Program-made: the position numbers and the translations under genes
Part shown: piece by piece, positions 40,649-49,355 of the stretch
Position numbering within the stretch: position 1 is the first letter of the stretch
Layout of the letters: every line of letters starts with the position of its first letter
Notes under the pieces: generated by a model
What the model saw: the letters and a program-made list of their open reading frames with translations, nothing else
Databases searched by the model: none
What the model was told of the DNA's origin: nothing
From: Paenibacillus phocaeensis
GTDB lineage: Bacteria; Bacillota; Bacilli; Paenibacillales; Paenibacillaceae
Direction of reading: 5' to 3'
DNA length: 53,918 bases
Assembly: GCF_900021165.1 (NCBI RefSeq)
Contig: NZ_FCOQ01000014.1
Span: forward strand, 80,197 to 134,114

Positions 40649-40705
40649 CCTTCTTTAGAAGAGCGGCGTGGATCACGCAGTCTCCTAAAGAAGGTCTCTT
40701 TTTTT
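40649..40705 (+). terminator. Terminator of spo0F
   Basis: CCTTCTTTAG and CTAAAGAAGG form a 10-bp stem, with an inner hairpin GCGTG-GAT-CACGC, followed by a T-run. Confidence 0.9.
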
Positions 40706-40770
40706 GGCATAAATCAGCATAAGGCGTTCACAAACGGAAGGAAAGCATGAATAGTATTTTTGACAGGTTG

Positions 40771-40779
40771 TGGTATAAT
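40771..40779 (+). promoter_or_regulatory. Extended -10 promoter of fbaA
   Basis: TG-G-TATAAT, a perfect extended -10. A TTGACA lies only 8 bp upstream and cannot be its -35. The start codon is 65 bp downstream. Confidence 0.65.
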
Positions 40780-40843
40780 AAGAAAGTGTGTGAATGTCGG
40801 CTAAATAAGATAAAATCCCACATCCTTAGGAGGATTGAAACCC

Positions 40844-41698
40844 ATGCCATTAGTATCAATGACTGACATGTTGAACAAGGCCCTTGCCGGCAAATATGCC
40901 GTAGGCCAGTACAACATCAACAACCTGGAATGGACGCAAGCGATTCTTGCTGCAGCTGAAGAAGAGAAATCCCCGGTTATTCTGGGCGTTTCTGAAGGGG
41001 CAGCCCGTCACATGGGCGGTTTCTACACCGTTGTTAAGATGGTGGAAGGCCTGCTGCATGATATGAAGATTACGGTACCTGTAGCGATTCACCTCGACCA
41101 TGGTTCGAGCTTCGATAAATGTAAGGAAGCGATCGACGCGGGCTTCACTTCCGTTATGATCGACGGATCCCATCATCCGATTGACGAGAACATCGCCATG
41201 ACGAAGAAAGTCGTTGATTACGCTCATGCCAAAGGCGTTTCGGTAGAAGCCGAAGTCGGTACGGTTGGCGGTCAAGAAGACGACGTGATCGGCGGCATCC
41301 AATACGCTGACTTGAACGAGTGCGTTCGCATCGTGAAAGAAACCGGGATCGATACCCTGGCCCCTGCTTTGGGCTCTGTGCATGGTCCTTACCATGGCGA
41401 ACCGAACCTTGGGTTCAAAGAAATGGAAGAGATCCGCGACGCCGTTAAGCTTCCGCTCGTACTTCATGGCGGGACAGGCATTCCGACCCACGACATCACC
41501 AAAGCGATTTCGCTGGGTACGTCCAAAATTAACGTGAACACCGAGAACCAAATTGCCTTCACGAAGGCTGTTCGTGATGTATTGGCTGCGAAACCGGATG
41601 TTTACGATCCTCGTAAATACATCGTTCCGGGCCGTGACGCGATCAAAGCGACGGTTGTTGGCAAAATCCGCGAATTCGGTTCCAACAACAAAGCGTAA
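40844..41698 (+). CDS. fbaA: Class II fructose-1,6-bisphosphate aldolase
   Basis: Zinc-dependent glycolytic and gluconeogenic aldolase, 284 aa. [13 protein letters not shown] matches B. subtilis FbaA at the start; HLDHGS and SHHPID carry metal and catalytic residues, GSVHGPY and LHGGTGIP bind the phosphate. ATG 40844 follows AGGAGG by 10 nt, while TTG 40835 is too near. The tal gene found between fbaA and murZ in B. subtilis is missing. Confidence 0.97.
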   Translation: MPLVSMTDMLNKALAGKYAVGQYNINNLEWTQAILAAAEEEKSPVILGVSEGAARHMGGFYTVVKMVEGLLHDMKITVPVAIHLDHGSSFDKCKEAIDAGFTSVMIDGSHHPIDENIAMTKKVVDYAHAKGVSVEAEVGTVGGQEDDVIGGIQYADLNECVRIVKETGIDTLAPALGSVHGPYHGEPNLGFKEMEEIRDAVKLPLVLHGGTGIPTHDITKAISLGTSKINVNTENQIAFTKAVRDVLAAKPDVYDPRKYIVPGRDAIKATVVGKIREFGSNNKA

Positions 41699-41714
41699 AC
41701 TACATCGTCAAGCG

Positions 41715-41824
41715 CTTGCGCCGTACTCCGTTCAGGTGGATTGCGGCGCAAGGTTTAGGACGGACAGGAGCTTGGACGTCCAGCTGAATAAGGTGACTTG
41801 GAGAGTACACCGCTTAGACGGTGT
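41715..41824 (+). other. Stem-loops in the fbaA-murZ gap
   Basis: CTTGCGCCG/CGGCGCAAG (41715-41752), a palindrome TGGACGTCCA (about 41773-41782) and ACACCG-CTTAGA-CGGTGT (41807-41824), the last followed by CTTTCCATTTC. None has a strong T-run; they may end or process the fbaA transcript. Confidence 0.45.
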
Positions 41825-41893
41825 CTTTCCATTTCTGCCGCTAAAATCATGGGCATGTGTACCGACGCAAATACGTAGGGGGATCCTGGACTT

Positions 41894-43150
41894 ATGGAGA
41901 AATTAATGATCCGTGGCGGACGTCCGCTGCGCGGAAGCGTTTCGATCAGCGGCGCAAAAAACAGCGCGATTGCGTTGATTCCGGCTGCGATCTTGGCAGA
42001 ATCCGAAGTGGTTCTGGATAACTTGCCGATTTTAAGCGACGTGGCGGTATACTCGGAGATTTTGGAAGAGCTGGGTGCCCGCGTCAAATGGGATGGCAGT
42101 CAAATGCGCATTGATCCCACCCATATTCGTTCGATTCCGATGCCCAACGGGCCGGTTAAGAAGCTGAGGGCTTCCTATTATATGATGGGGGCCATGTTAG
42201 GACGTTTCAAGGAAGCCACGATCGGATTGCCGGGAGGCTGCAACTTTGAGCCTCGTCCAATTGATCAGCATATCAAAGGGTTTGAAGCTTTAGGGGCGAC
42301 CGTAACCAATGAACACGGCGCTATTCATTTGCATGCCAAGGAGCTGCGGGGCGCGAAGGTATACCTGGACGTCAGCAGCGTGGGAGCTACGATTAATATT
42401 ATGCTGGCGGCAACAAGAGCCAAAGGCGCTACGATTATCGAAAATGCGGCGAAAGAGCCTGAAATTATAGATGTGGCCACTTTGTTGAATTCCATGGGAG
42501 CGGTCATCAAAGGGGCCGGCACGGAGACGATTCGGATTGAAGGCGTTGCGGAATTGAAAGGTTGCCGCCATTCCATTATTCCCGACCGGATTCAAGCCGG
42601 GACCTATATGATTGCTGCCGCGGCGACGCGAGGGGATGTCTTGATCGACGGCGTGATTCCGAAGCATCTGGAGGCGCTGACCGCCAAGCTGTTGGAAATG
42701 GGCGCCCAGGTCGAAGAGCTCGATGAGAGCATTCGGGTGATCGGCCGCCCGGATTACCATCATGTCGACGTCAAAGCATTAGTCTACCCGGGATTTCCAA
42801 CGGATATCCAATCGCCGATGACCAGCTTGCTGACCCAAGCGAAAGGAACCAGCGTGCTAAGCGATTTTGTGTATAGCAACCGGTTTAAGCATGTGCCGGA
42901 GCTGGTACGAATGGGAGCGAACATTCGCGTCGAAGGCCGTTCAGCGATCATTGAAGGCGGACCGCTCAATGCCGCCAAGGTGAAAGCGGCCGATTTGCGT
43001 GCAGGGGCTGCGCTGGTGGTAGCCGGGCTGACCGTGCCGGAAGGCACAACCGAGGTCTTCGGCGTCGAGCTGATTGACCGGGGGTATGATCATCTGGTGC
43101 CGAATTTGCGTGCCCTGGGAGCCGATGTGTGGCGGGAAACGGAAGAATAA
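41894..43150 (+). CDS. murZ: UDP-N-acetylglucosamine 1-carboxyvinyltransferase (MurZ/MurA2)
   Basis: First committed step of peptidoglycan synthesis: transfers enolpyruvyl to UDP-GlcNAc and is the fosfomycin target. The 418-aa enzyme has Cys116 in [16 protein letters not shown], the residue fosfomycin alkylates, plus [14 protein letters not shown] and [14 protein letters not shown]. Its place between fbaA and rho identifies it as the murAB/murZ paralogue rather than murAA. It probably has a paralogue elsewhere in the genome. Confidence 0.95.
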   Translation: MEKLMIRGGRPLRGSVSISGAKNSAIALIPAAILAESEVVLDNLPILSDVAVYSEILEELGARVKWDGSQMRIDPTHIRSIPMPNGPVKKLRASYYMMGAMLGRFKEATIGLPGGCNFEPRPIDQHIKGFEALGATVTNEHGAIHLHAKELRGAKVYLDVSSVGATINIMLAATRAKGATIIENAAKEPEIIDVATLLNSMGAVIKGAGTETIRIEGVAELKGCRHSIIPDRIQAGTYMIAAAATRGDVLIDGVIPKHLEALTAKLLEMGAQVEELDESIRVIGRPDYHHVDVKALVYPGFPTDIQSPMTSLLTQAKGTSVLSDFVYSNRFKHVPELVRMGANIRVEGRSAIIEGGPLNAAKVKAADLRAGAALVVAGLTVPEGTTEVFGVELIDRGYDHLVPNLRALGADVWRETEE

Positions 43151-43263
43151 CTTTCCGCCCTGGCGCATAAGTTGCCAAGGATAGGGCATACTAGACGAAT
43201 GAATCTATCATTATGCCAAACTTCACTAGATTTCAATAAAATTGAATAGGTGGTTATTTTAAT

Positions 43264-44622
43264 ATGGATCTTCAAATCGCCGATCTGGAAGGGATGAAGC
43301 TTACCGAGCTGTACAAGCTGGCGAAGCAATATCAGATCCCTTATTACGGCCAGTTAAAGAAGAAAGAATTGATTTTCGCTATTTTAAGGGCACAGGCCGA
43401 ACAAAGCGGCCTCATGTTTATGGAAGGCGTGCTCGAGATTTTGCCGGAAGGGTACGGATTTCTGCGACCGATCAATTATTTGCCCAGCACGGAAGACATT
43501 TATATTTCCGCTTCGCAAATCCGCAAATTTGATCTGCGTACCGGGGATCTCGTTTCCGGGAAGTGTCGGACGCCGAAGGAAAACGAGAGATATTTCGGTC
43601 TCCTGCAAGTCAATGCCGTCAACGGCGAGAATCCCGCCATCGCGGCGGAACGTCTGCATTTCCCAGCGCTGACTCCACTCTATCCGCAGACCAAATTGGT
43701 GCTCGAAACTTCCCCAAATCATTTATCCACCCGTATTATGGATTTGCTCGCCCCGGTCGGACTAGGCCAACGCGGTTTGATCGTGGCGCCGCCTAAAGCA
43801 GGGAAGACTTTGCTGCTGAAGGAAATTGCCAACAGTATCTCCACCAACAATCCCGAGATTGAGTTATTCGTATTGTTGATCGACGAACGTCCGGAAGAGG
43901 TTACCGATATGCAGCGTTCCGTCAAAGGTGAAGTGATCGCTTCCACGTTTGACGAACTGCCGGAGAATCATATCAAGGTGGCGGAGCTTGTGCTGCAACG
44001 CGCTTTGCGGCTGGTGGAGCATAAGAAGGACGTCGTGATTCTGCTGGACAGCATTACGCGTCTCGCCCGGGCTTATAACCTGGTTGTTCCGCCGTCGGGA
44101 CGAACGCTCAGCGGGGGGATCGATCCGGCTGCCTTCCATCGTCCGAAGCGTTTCTTCGGCTCGGCCCGGAATGTAGAGGAAGGCGGCAGCTTGACGATAT
44201 TGGCAACCGCTTTGGTGGATACCGGTTCGCGAATGGACGATATTATCTATGAGGAATTCAAAGGCACGGGGAATATGGAGCTCCATCTGGATCGCAAGCT
44301 GGCGGAACGCCGGATTTTCCCGGCGATCGACATTCGCCGCTCCGGCACACGCCGCGAGGAGGTCCTCCTCAGCAAGGAAGAGCTGGATACCATCTGGGCG
44401 ATTCGCAAAAATATGAACGACTCCTACGACTTTGTCGAAGGATTCCTGAAAAAACTGCGTGACTGCAAAACCAATGCCGAATTCCTGGCTTCCTTCGACG
44501 TATCCGGCAACACCCCTTCGGGTGGCGGCAACGGCGGGGCGCGTCGTCCGGTTCGATCGAGCTCTGCCTCTTCGCGGACGGGTTCGGCTTCTACGGGCGC
44601 TACGCAGAATTCTACGGTTTAA
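43264..44622 (+). CDS. rho: Transcription termination factor Rho
   Basis: Hexameric RNA-dependent ATPase that ends transcripts. The 452-aa protein has an N-terminal helical domain ([17 protein letters not shown]), an OSB/cold-shock RNA-binding domain ([20 protein letters not shown]), and a RecA-type core with Walker A PPKAGKT and Walker B LLDSI. The last 45 or so residues are Gly/Ser/Thr/Arg rich, unlike B. subtilis Rho. ATG 43264 follows AGGTGG. It is followed by the radical SAM gene after 62 bp. Confidence 0.97.
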   Translation: MDLQIADLEGMKLTELYKLAKQYQIPYYGQLKKKELIFAILRAQAEQSGLMFMEGVLEILPEGYGFLRPINYLPSTEDIYISASQIRKFDLRTGDLVSGKCRTPKENERYFGLLQVNAVNGENPAIAAERLHFPALTPLYPQTKLVLETSPNHLSTRIMDLLAPVGLGQRGLIVAPPKAGKTLLLKEIANSISTNNPEIELFVLLIDERPEEVTDMQRSVKGEVIASTFDELPENHIKVAELVLQRALRLVEHKKDVVILLDSITRLARAYNLVVPPSGRTLSGGIDPAAFHRPKRFFGSARNVEEGGSLTILATALVDTGSRMDDIIYEEFKGTGNMELHLDRKLAERRIFPAIDIRRSGTRREEVLLSKEELDTIWAIRKNMNDSYDFVEGFLKKLRDCKTNAEFLASFDVSGNTPSGGGNGGARRPVRSSSASSRTGSASTGATQNSTV

Positions 44623-44684
44623 AGAGTTCTACCCGGGAGGGCAAGCTTTCGCTTTCCCGTGATGAATACAAAGAGGAGAACAAC

Positions 44685-45953
44685 ATGTACTTAGTGTATG
44701 CAGATGAACAAGGACAGGTCTACGATCATCCGTCGCTGTTCGGCTTGGCTCGCAGTGCGGATATGATCGTGGAGATCATGGAGGAGGAGCTGATTCCGCT
44801 TCCGGAAGGGGCGACGCTGGTAGGCTTGCCGTCCACCCGGCCGATCGGAATGGACCCGGATACCGGCGAAATGAAGCCGCTCCCCGGCGATGTTCAGGCG
44901 GTAGGCGCTCTGCTTCCGCAAGGGTATACCCGTCTTTGTCTGCCGGGGTATGTGAAGACCGATAAGGAGTACAAACTGCCTTTGTTCGGATATTCCGCGG
45001 TGGTTTGGAAGGACGGTCAGTTTTATGTGACGGCACGCTTGTCGGACGATCCCGAGAAATGGAATCCGCTGAATTGCGATCCTCTTGAGTTGAAGAATCA
45101 AGTCAAAGCTTATACTTCCCGTTATCCCGAAAATCGGCTGTACGAGCATTTATCGAACTGCGCGTTGGGCTACGAATGCCTGACGGCTTCCAATACGTTC
45201 CTGAACCGCTGGGAAGGGGCGGTCCCCGTCTCCTATTCATGCAATGCGGGCTGTTTTGGCTGTATTTCCGAACAGCCGGACGACAGCGGCTTCGTCTCGC
45301 CGCAAACGCGGATGAACTTCCGCCCGCGCGTCGAGGAACTGGTGGAAGTTATGCTGGAGCATCTGACTACACCGGAGTCGATCATCAGCTTTGGTCAGGG
45401 CTGTGAAGGGGAACCGTCCACGCAGGCCAAGTTGATTATCGAAGCGATTCGCGAGGTTCGTCGTCGGACGGACATGGGATATATCAACATTAATACGAAT
45501 GCAGGATTATCCGATCACATCCGCGGGATCGTGGATGCCGGTTTGGATCTGATGCGGGTCAGCACGATCAGCGCGCTGGACGACCACTACAACGCCTACT
45601 ACAAACCGCGCGGCTATACGCTCGCGAATGTCGAGAAGTCGTTGAAGTATGCTGCGGACCAAGGGGTCTACACCTCGATCAACTATTTGATCTTCCCCGG
45701 GGTGACCGACCGCGAGGAAGAAGTGGAAGCGATGATCGAATTCGCTCGCCGCACCAAGCTGAAGCTCATTCAGCTGCGCAACCTGAACATCGACCCCGAG
45801 AGCTACCTGGATCTCATTCCCAAGGCAAAAGGCGAGATTCTGGGCATGAAACAGGCGATCGAGATTTTTCAGGAGGAGCTTCCGGACGTCGTCATCGGAT
45901 CGTATACGCATGTGCCGCCGGCCGAGCTGGCTCGCGTCAAGGGAAGAGGATAA
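44685..45953 (+). CDS. Radical SAM protein of unknown function
   Basis: A 422-aa protein. The [4Fe-4S] motif is Cys186-x3-Cys190-x2-Cys193 (CNAGCFGC). Downstream strands of the TIM-barrel-like core follow: IISFGQGCEGEPS, GYININTNAGL, LMRVSTISALDDHYNAYYKPRGY. The first 170 or so residues form a separate N-terminal domain I do not recognise. It lacks obvious methyltransferase, SPASM or B12 domains. AGAGGAG precedes ATG 44685. It lies between rho and rpmE, normally adjacent or nearly so in Bacilli. The reaction is unknown. Confidence 0.88.
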   Translation: MYLVYADEQGQVYDHPSLFGLARSADMIVEIMEEELIPLPEGATLVGLPSTRPIGMDPDTGEMKPLPGDVQAVGALLPQGYTRLCLPGYVKTDKEYKLPLFGYSAVVWKDGQFYVTARLSDDPEKWNPLNCDPLELKNQVKAYTSRYPENRLYEHLSNCALGYECLTASNTFLNRWEGAVPVSYSCNAGCFGCISEQPDDSGFVSPQTRMNFRPRVEELVEVMLEHLTTPESIISFGQGCEGEPSTQAKLIIEAIREVRRRTDMGYININTNAGLSDHIRGIVDAGLDLMRVSTISALDDHYNAYYKPRGYTLANVEKSLKYAADQGVYTSINYLIFPGVTDREEEVEAMIEFARRTKLKLIQLRNLNIDPESYLDLIPKAKGEILGMKQAIEIFQEELPDVVIGSYTHVPPAELARVKGRG

Positions 45954-45962
45954 AACAGGCAA

Positions 45963-45991
45963 TTGCGTGAAGCGATGGCCCGTGCTATAAT
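45963..45991 (+). promoter_or_regulatory. Sigma-A promoter of rpmE
   Basis: TTGCGT (45963-45968), 17-bp spacer, TATAAT (45986-45991), about 64 bp before the start. Confidence 0.8.
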
Positions 45992-46054
45992 GCGATTATG
46001 TGTCATTATAACTCTGGGCACGACTGAGGCTCAGGGCGGAAAGAGGTGAAAGTG

Positions 46055-46252
46055 ATGAAAGAAGCAATTCAACCCAAGTATCACGTGACTACGGTAACTT
46101 GCGCTTGCGGTAACACGTTCGAAACGGGTTCCGTGAAACAGGCTCTGCGCGTTGAAATTTGCTCCAACTGCCATCCATTCTTCACAGGGAAGCAGAAATT
46201 CCTGGATGCTGGTGGACGTGTGGATAGATTCAAAAAGAAATACGGTATCTAA
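46055..46252 (+). CDS. rpmE: Ribosomal protein L31 (zinc-binding form)
   Basis: A 65-aa large-subunit protein. The four zinc ligands of the C+ type are Cys16 and Cys18 (CAC) and Cys36 and Cys39 (CSNC). [20 protein letters not shown] is typical of the C-terminus. ATG 46055 is chosen with AGAGGTG at 46042-46048 as binding site; GTG 46046 lies inside that site. It is the standard rho-region neighbour. Confidence 0.97.
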   Translation: MKEAIQPKYHVTTVTCACGNTFETGSVKQALRVEICSNCHPFFTGKQKFLDAGGRVDRFKKKYGI

Positions 46253-46281
46253 GATACCCTTGCACAAACGACATGACGAAG

Positions 46282-46330
46282 AACGTCTTTGCTCATCTGA
46301 TGATGGGCGGAGGCGTTTTTTTCTTTTTTG
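46282..46330 (+). terminator. Terminator of rpmE
   Basis: A 16-bp stem pairs AACGTCTTTGCTCATC with GATGGGCGGAGGCGTT (several G-U pairs) and is followed by a long T-run. Confidence 0.9.
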
Positions 46331-46371
46331 ACGGGTTTTACAAAGTGGGAGAAGGAGAGGGGGAGGTATAT

Positions 46372-47046
46372 ATGAAGTTTGATCAGGCGCATCGGCTGTG
46401 GTTGGACACACACCTCAAGCGTCGTTCCGGCGAGCGGAAAGACCGATTGGAACGAGGGCACGGGCATGGTGAGCAGTTGTTTTTGCGCAACATATGGTGG
46501 CCACTGCGGAGAAATTTGGACGATCTGCATCCGGAGTATGAAATCGCGGATTGGCGGGGGCGCTCGTATTTTGCGGACTTTGCTTGGTTAACGGAAGCCG
46601 TGAAGCTGATCATTGAAATCAAAGGCTACGGGCCGCATGTTCGGGATATGGACCGCACGATGTATAGCCGGGAGTTAAATAGGGAGGTCTTTCTCCAAGC
46701 TCTGGGTTACCGGGTGATTTCCTTATCTTATGACGATGTGGAACGACAGCCCGAAATTTGCATCATGTTGCTTCGGATGCTGCTGAGCCGGTTTGAGGTG
46801 TCTGGTCGACAGACGGATCTGCCCGGATTGGCGTTGAAATCAACGTTGCTGCAAGCGGTTCAGTTAGGCAAGCCCATTCGTCCGAAGGATGTGGAGGGAC
46901 AGCTGGGCGTAAACCATCGGACTGCCGTGAGGTATTTGCAGCAATTATGCCAGCGGGGTTGGCTTCGTGCCAGGTCCAGCGGCGAGTCCGGGAGGGTTCT
47001 GAGGTATGATGTGGTGCGGCGGGATTGGGATGCGTTTGATTGGTAG
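46372..47046 (+). CDS. PD-(D/E)XK nuclease-like protein with C-terminal helix-turn-helix
   Basis: A 224-aa protein. The nuclease-like core shows Glu34 (GEQLF), Asp69 (FADFAW) and Glu82-x-Lys84 (IEIKG), the E...D...ExK pattern of DUF559/Vsr-like endonucleases. Residues 150-215 look like a winged helix (KPIRPKDVEGQLGVNHRTAVRYLQQL). AGGT-type site GGGAGG precedes ATG 46372. It could be a sequence-guided endonuclease or a DNA-binding protein with a degenerate core; the active site looks intact. A heptad repeat starts exactly at its stop. Confidence 0.75.
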   Translation: MKFDQAHRLWLDTHLKRRSGERKDRLERGHGHGEQLFLRNIWWPLRRNLDDLHPEYEIADWRGRSYFADFAWLTEAVKLIIEIKGYGPHVRDMDRTMYSRELNREVFLQALGYRVISLSYDDVERQPEICIMLLRMLLSRFEVSGRQTDLPGLALKSTLLQAVQLGKPIRPKDVEGQLGVNHRTAVRYLQQLCQRGWLRARSSGESGRVLRYDVVRRDWDAFDW

Positions 47047-47078
47047 TTGGTAGTTAGTAGTTGGTAGTTAGTAGATGG
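47044..47078. repeat. Heptad repeat TAGTTRG at the 3' end of the nuclease-like gene
   Basis: Five 7-bp units (TAGTTGG, TAGTTAG, TAGTTGG, TAGTTAG, TAGATGG), so the perfect period is 14 bp. The first TAG is the stop codon. Because 7 is not a multiple of 3, TAG falls in all three frames. Confidence 0.85.
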
Positions 47079-47132
47079 GTAGATTGGCAGAAAGGTGGCC
47101 GACGGACTGCCCACGCCGTAACGATCCTCACC

Positions 47133-47312
47133 AAGTGTAAAAGTGCAGTTGATCGGAGCGCAAATCGAACAATATGCTTGTTGGAATGTAAAAGTGCACT
47201 TCGAAAAAGCGGGAAACGGGGGAATTTGCAACAATAGGCGGAAATCGACTGCACTTTTGCATTTGAAACCGCAAATATAGGATCATTTGGCGAAATGAAC
47301 TGCACTTTTGCA
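47133..47312. repeat. Palindromic intergenic repeat, variant with AAGTGCAGTT motifs
   Basis: AAGTGCAGTT-type motifs at 47141-47150 and 47192-47201 (AAGTGCACTT), and inverse forms at 47247-47256 and 47298-47307 (AACTGCACTT), spaced 51, 55 and 51 bp. Each is flanked by TGTAA or TTTTGCA. The layout of two forward then two inverted matches the repeats at 2290-2772, although the sequences in between do not. The 47079-47436 gap holds no gene. Confidence 0.75.
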
Positions 47313-47435
47313 GTTCGGTCTCGAAGAGAGAGGCGGCGGCGGTTCAATCTCGGACGAGAGGCGTAAGCTGAGCGGCAAAGAGGCGGGATAAGCCGCAAGT
47401 ACAAGTAAGTAAGCGGGCGGCAATGAGCCGGTACA

Positions 47436-47497
47436 AGTAAAAAAGCAGGTTGGAAACGATGGCCGACGCCCGTCCGCCCTCTAATCCAACCTGCTTA
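47436..47497 (-). terminator. Terminator of the GH18 gene
   Basis: On the - strand AAGCAGGTTGGA pairs with TCCAACCTGCTT over a 30-nt loop, followed by TTTTAC. Confidence 0.88.
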
Positions 47498-47510
47498 TTC
47501 TAACAATCGA

Positions 47511-48776
47511 TTACTTCTTAAACTCTACGCTTTGCTTGAGGCTGGTCCACTCTTCAGCATTGATCATGCCCAGACGCCATAAGGCGATGCCCTTCAAATC
47601 ATAGCGTTTCGCCAGACCGGTCAATGTTTTGACGCTGTTAGCATCTTCGCTGTAAAGGTTAAGACCGAGGATCAACTTGCTGGCATTGGTCTCCTGCAGA
47701 GCCAGCCGTATGGCTTCATCTACTTTATCCAGAGGCTGCGGCTTGTCTTTGTTATCACCCGGAAGGTAATCGTAAGCCATAATCACGATCTCGTCCGCGA
47801 GCGCCCCCAGCGTCTTGTAATCATACCCATGATAAGAAGAGTTCAGCGGGTGAAGGGCAAGAGAAAGCTTGAGCCCAGCCGCGCGAGTTTGCTTGGACAA
47901 CTCCTTGACGAAATTGTTAAAAGCTTGCCGTGTCGCCGTCTTATCCGTCGTTAAGCCCAGTCCCTCAAAATCGAGCATAATGCCTTGGAACGCCTTCTCT
48001 GTCGCGGCGTTCATCATATCGCTGATCGCTTGTTGGCGCAGGGTCGGATCCTCGATGATTTTGGTCAACTCGCCCTTAGTATCGCCGGAGTAAACCATTA
48101 GATACGGCAGAGTTCGTGCATTGGCCGCATCGGCGACCAAGCTGTCGGCGGTGGTTTCGCCAGCAGGCTGCGGCAGCTTAAATACCTCGCCCGGCCCGCC
48201 CGTTTGCGTAAATTGTCCGTTCTCGTCAATCCGGCCCCAGCCGAACGCAACGGCGTCCAGACTAGGAACTGCCCCCACCTCCGAGAAGGAGGATATGGCG
48301 TAGAAGCCAAGCGTGTACATCCGCTTCTGCGGGGAAGCAATGGATACGGTTTTCGAGGCTTGGTCCCATCCGACCTGGGCTCCGAACTGCTGGCTGAAGA
48401 AGCTGAGCGGAATCAGCGTATTACCGCCAACGGAACGAGGAGCGACCGCCAATGGGACGGAGGCGTTGTTCACCTTTGCCGTTTTGCTGTCCAGCGTTAA
48501 TTGCACATGGATGGCTTCGGCTCCGGTGCCCTTAACCGCAGTGATCGTTTTAGAGGCCTGATTCCAGGTAACGGTAATTCCGAGCGCTTCGGATATGGAG
48601 CGGAACGGAACCAGCGTCGTGCTGTTCACGATCATCGGCTCGCCGGAGAAGGCCAGCGGATATCCGTCCAACAGAATCTGCACCGACGCCGCTGCCTCAG
48701 ACCGAGACGGCTCCATGCCGAACAGGCTTCCGGCCAACAGGGTAGTGGCCAGCATCAATTTTCCGATAGATCTCAT
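47511..48776 (-). CDS. Secreted stalk-domain protein with GH18-like hydrolase domain
   Basis: A 421-aa protein. A signal peptide ends near residue 30 (SRSEAAAS). Stalk (CuAO_N1-type) halves cover about 32-148 (STTLVPFRSISEALGITVTWN and NTLIPLSFFSQQFGAQVGWD). The GH18-like barrel follows (155-415) with Asp269 and Glu271 in GIMLDFEGL, matching the D-x-E catalytic end of DxxDxDxE. The barrel resembles SleL/YaaH spore cortex N-acetylglucosaminidases, which carry LysM rather than stalk domains. ATG 48776 follows GAGGAG; the frame begins at 48800. It probably cuts peptidoglycan or another glycan outside the cell. Confidence 0.88.
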   Translation of the reverse strand: MRSIGKLMLATTLLAGSLFGMEPSRSEAAASVQILLDGYPLAFSGEPMIVNSTTLVPFRSISEALGITVTWNQASKTITAVKGTGAEAIHVQLTLDSKTAKVNNASVPLAVAPRSVGGNTLIPLSFFSQQFGAQVGWDQASKTVSIASPQKRMYTLGFYAISSFSEVGAVPSLDAVAFGWGRIDENGQFTQTGGPGEVFKLPQPAGETTADSLVADAANARTLPYLMVYSGDTKGELTKIIEDPTLRQQAISDMMNAATEKAFQGIMLDFEGLGLTTDKTATRQAFNNFVKELSKQTRAAGLKLSLALHPLNSSYHGYDYKTLGALADEIVIMAYDYLPGDNKDKPQPLDKVDEAIRLALQETNASKLILGLNLYSEDANSVKTLTGLAKRYDLKGIALWRLGMINAEEWTSLKQSVEFKK

Positions 48777-48923
48777 TTGTATCTCCTCTCTTATGCTCAT
48801 TCTTCCAGTTTTTCTATCCTATTAATATATCAAATAAAAACTAGAGTTGCATGGAGAATGAGACGCATAACTCAGTGACAACCCAGGCACAGATCCGGCA
48901 GTCCGCCAACTTCTTCCGTCCGG

Positions 48924-48952
48924 TTGCAATTTGTACAGGCATGAGCTATACT
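48924..48952 (+). promoter_or_regulatory. Promoter of the SRP RNA gene
   Basis: TTGCAA (48924-48929), 17-bp spacer, TATACT (48947-48952), with the expected start 7 bp on, at the RNA 5' end. Confidence 0.85.
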
Positions 48953-48958
48953 TAGTTT

Positions 48959-49230
48959 CACCGTGCTAGATGGGGAGGTAGCGGTGCCCTGTAACTCGCA
49001 ATCCGCTGTAGCGAGGTTGAAGTCCTGTTAGAGGTCTTGTCGATGTGAGGCCGGTCTTTACGGCAGATGTTGACGGACGGGTCCTCCGCAAGGAGTACCT
49101 GCGAACCTGGTCAGGTCCGGAAGGAAGCAGCCATAAGCAGTATTACTCTTGTGCCGGAGGGCAGCCTGTCCCGAGTCATGCCGTAAAGGTGCCGCTCGGA
49201 TCGCAATGATCAATAACAGGTGCACGGTGA
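48959..49230 (+). ncRNA. ffs: Signal recognition particle RNA (large, Bacillus scRNA type)
   Basis: About 272 nt. It contains the SRP54-binding helix 8 with GTCAGGTCCGGAAGGAAGCAGC, and the Alu domain at the 5' end (GGGGAGGTAGCGGTGCCCTGTA region, closing GCAATCCGCTGTAGC). The 5' CACCGTGC pairs with the 3' GCACGGTG. It matches B. subtilis scr in length and form. A stretch of + strand dnaX frame runs through its 3' half, but the true dnaX start is downstream. Confidence 0.96.
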
Positions 49231-49248
49231 ATACTTTGAATGAGAATA

Positions 49249-49280
49249 CATCTTTGTCTGCGGACAGGGGTGTTTTTTTT
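49249..49280 (+). terminator. Terminator of the SRP RNA
   Basis: CATCTTTGTC-TGCG-GACAGGGGTG (wobbles allowed) followed by eight T residues. Confidence 0.9.
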
Positions 49281-49309
49281 GTACATAGACCAAAAGGCTA
49301 TAGTATAAT
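49279..49309 (+). promoter_or_regulatory. Possible promoter of dnaX
   Basis: TTGTAC (49279-49284), 19-bp spacer, TATAAT (49304-49309). It starts inside the SRP terminator T-run and is 47 bp before the dnaX start. Confidence 0.6.
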
Positions 49310-49355
49310 AAGGAAACGACAACCGTCGTTTGAGGAAAGAAAGAGGTGCCGCATA

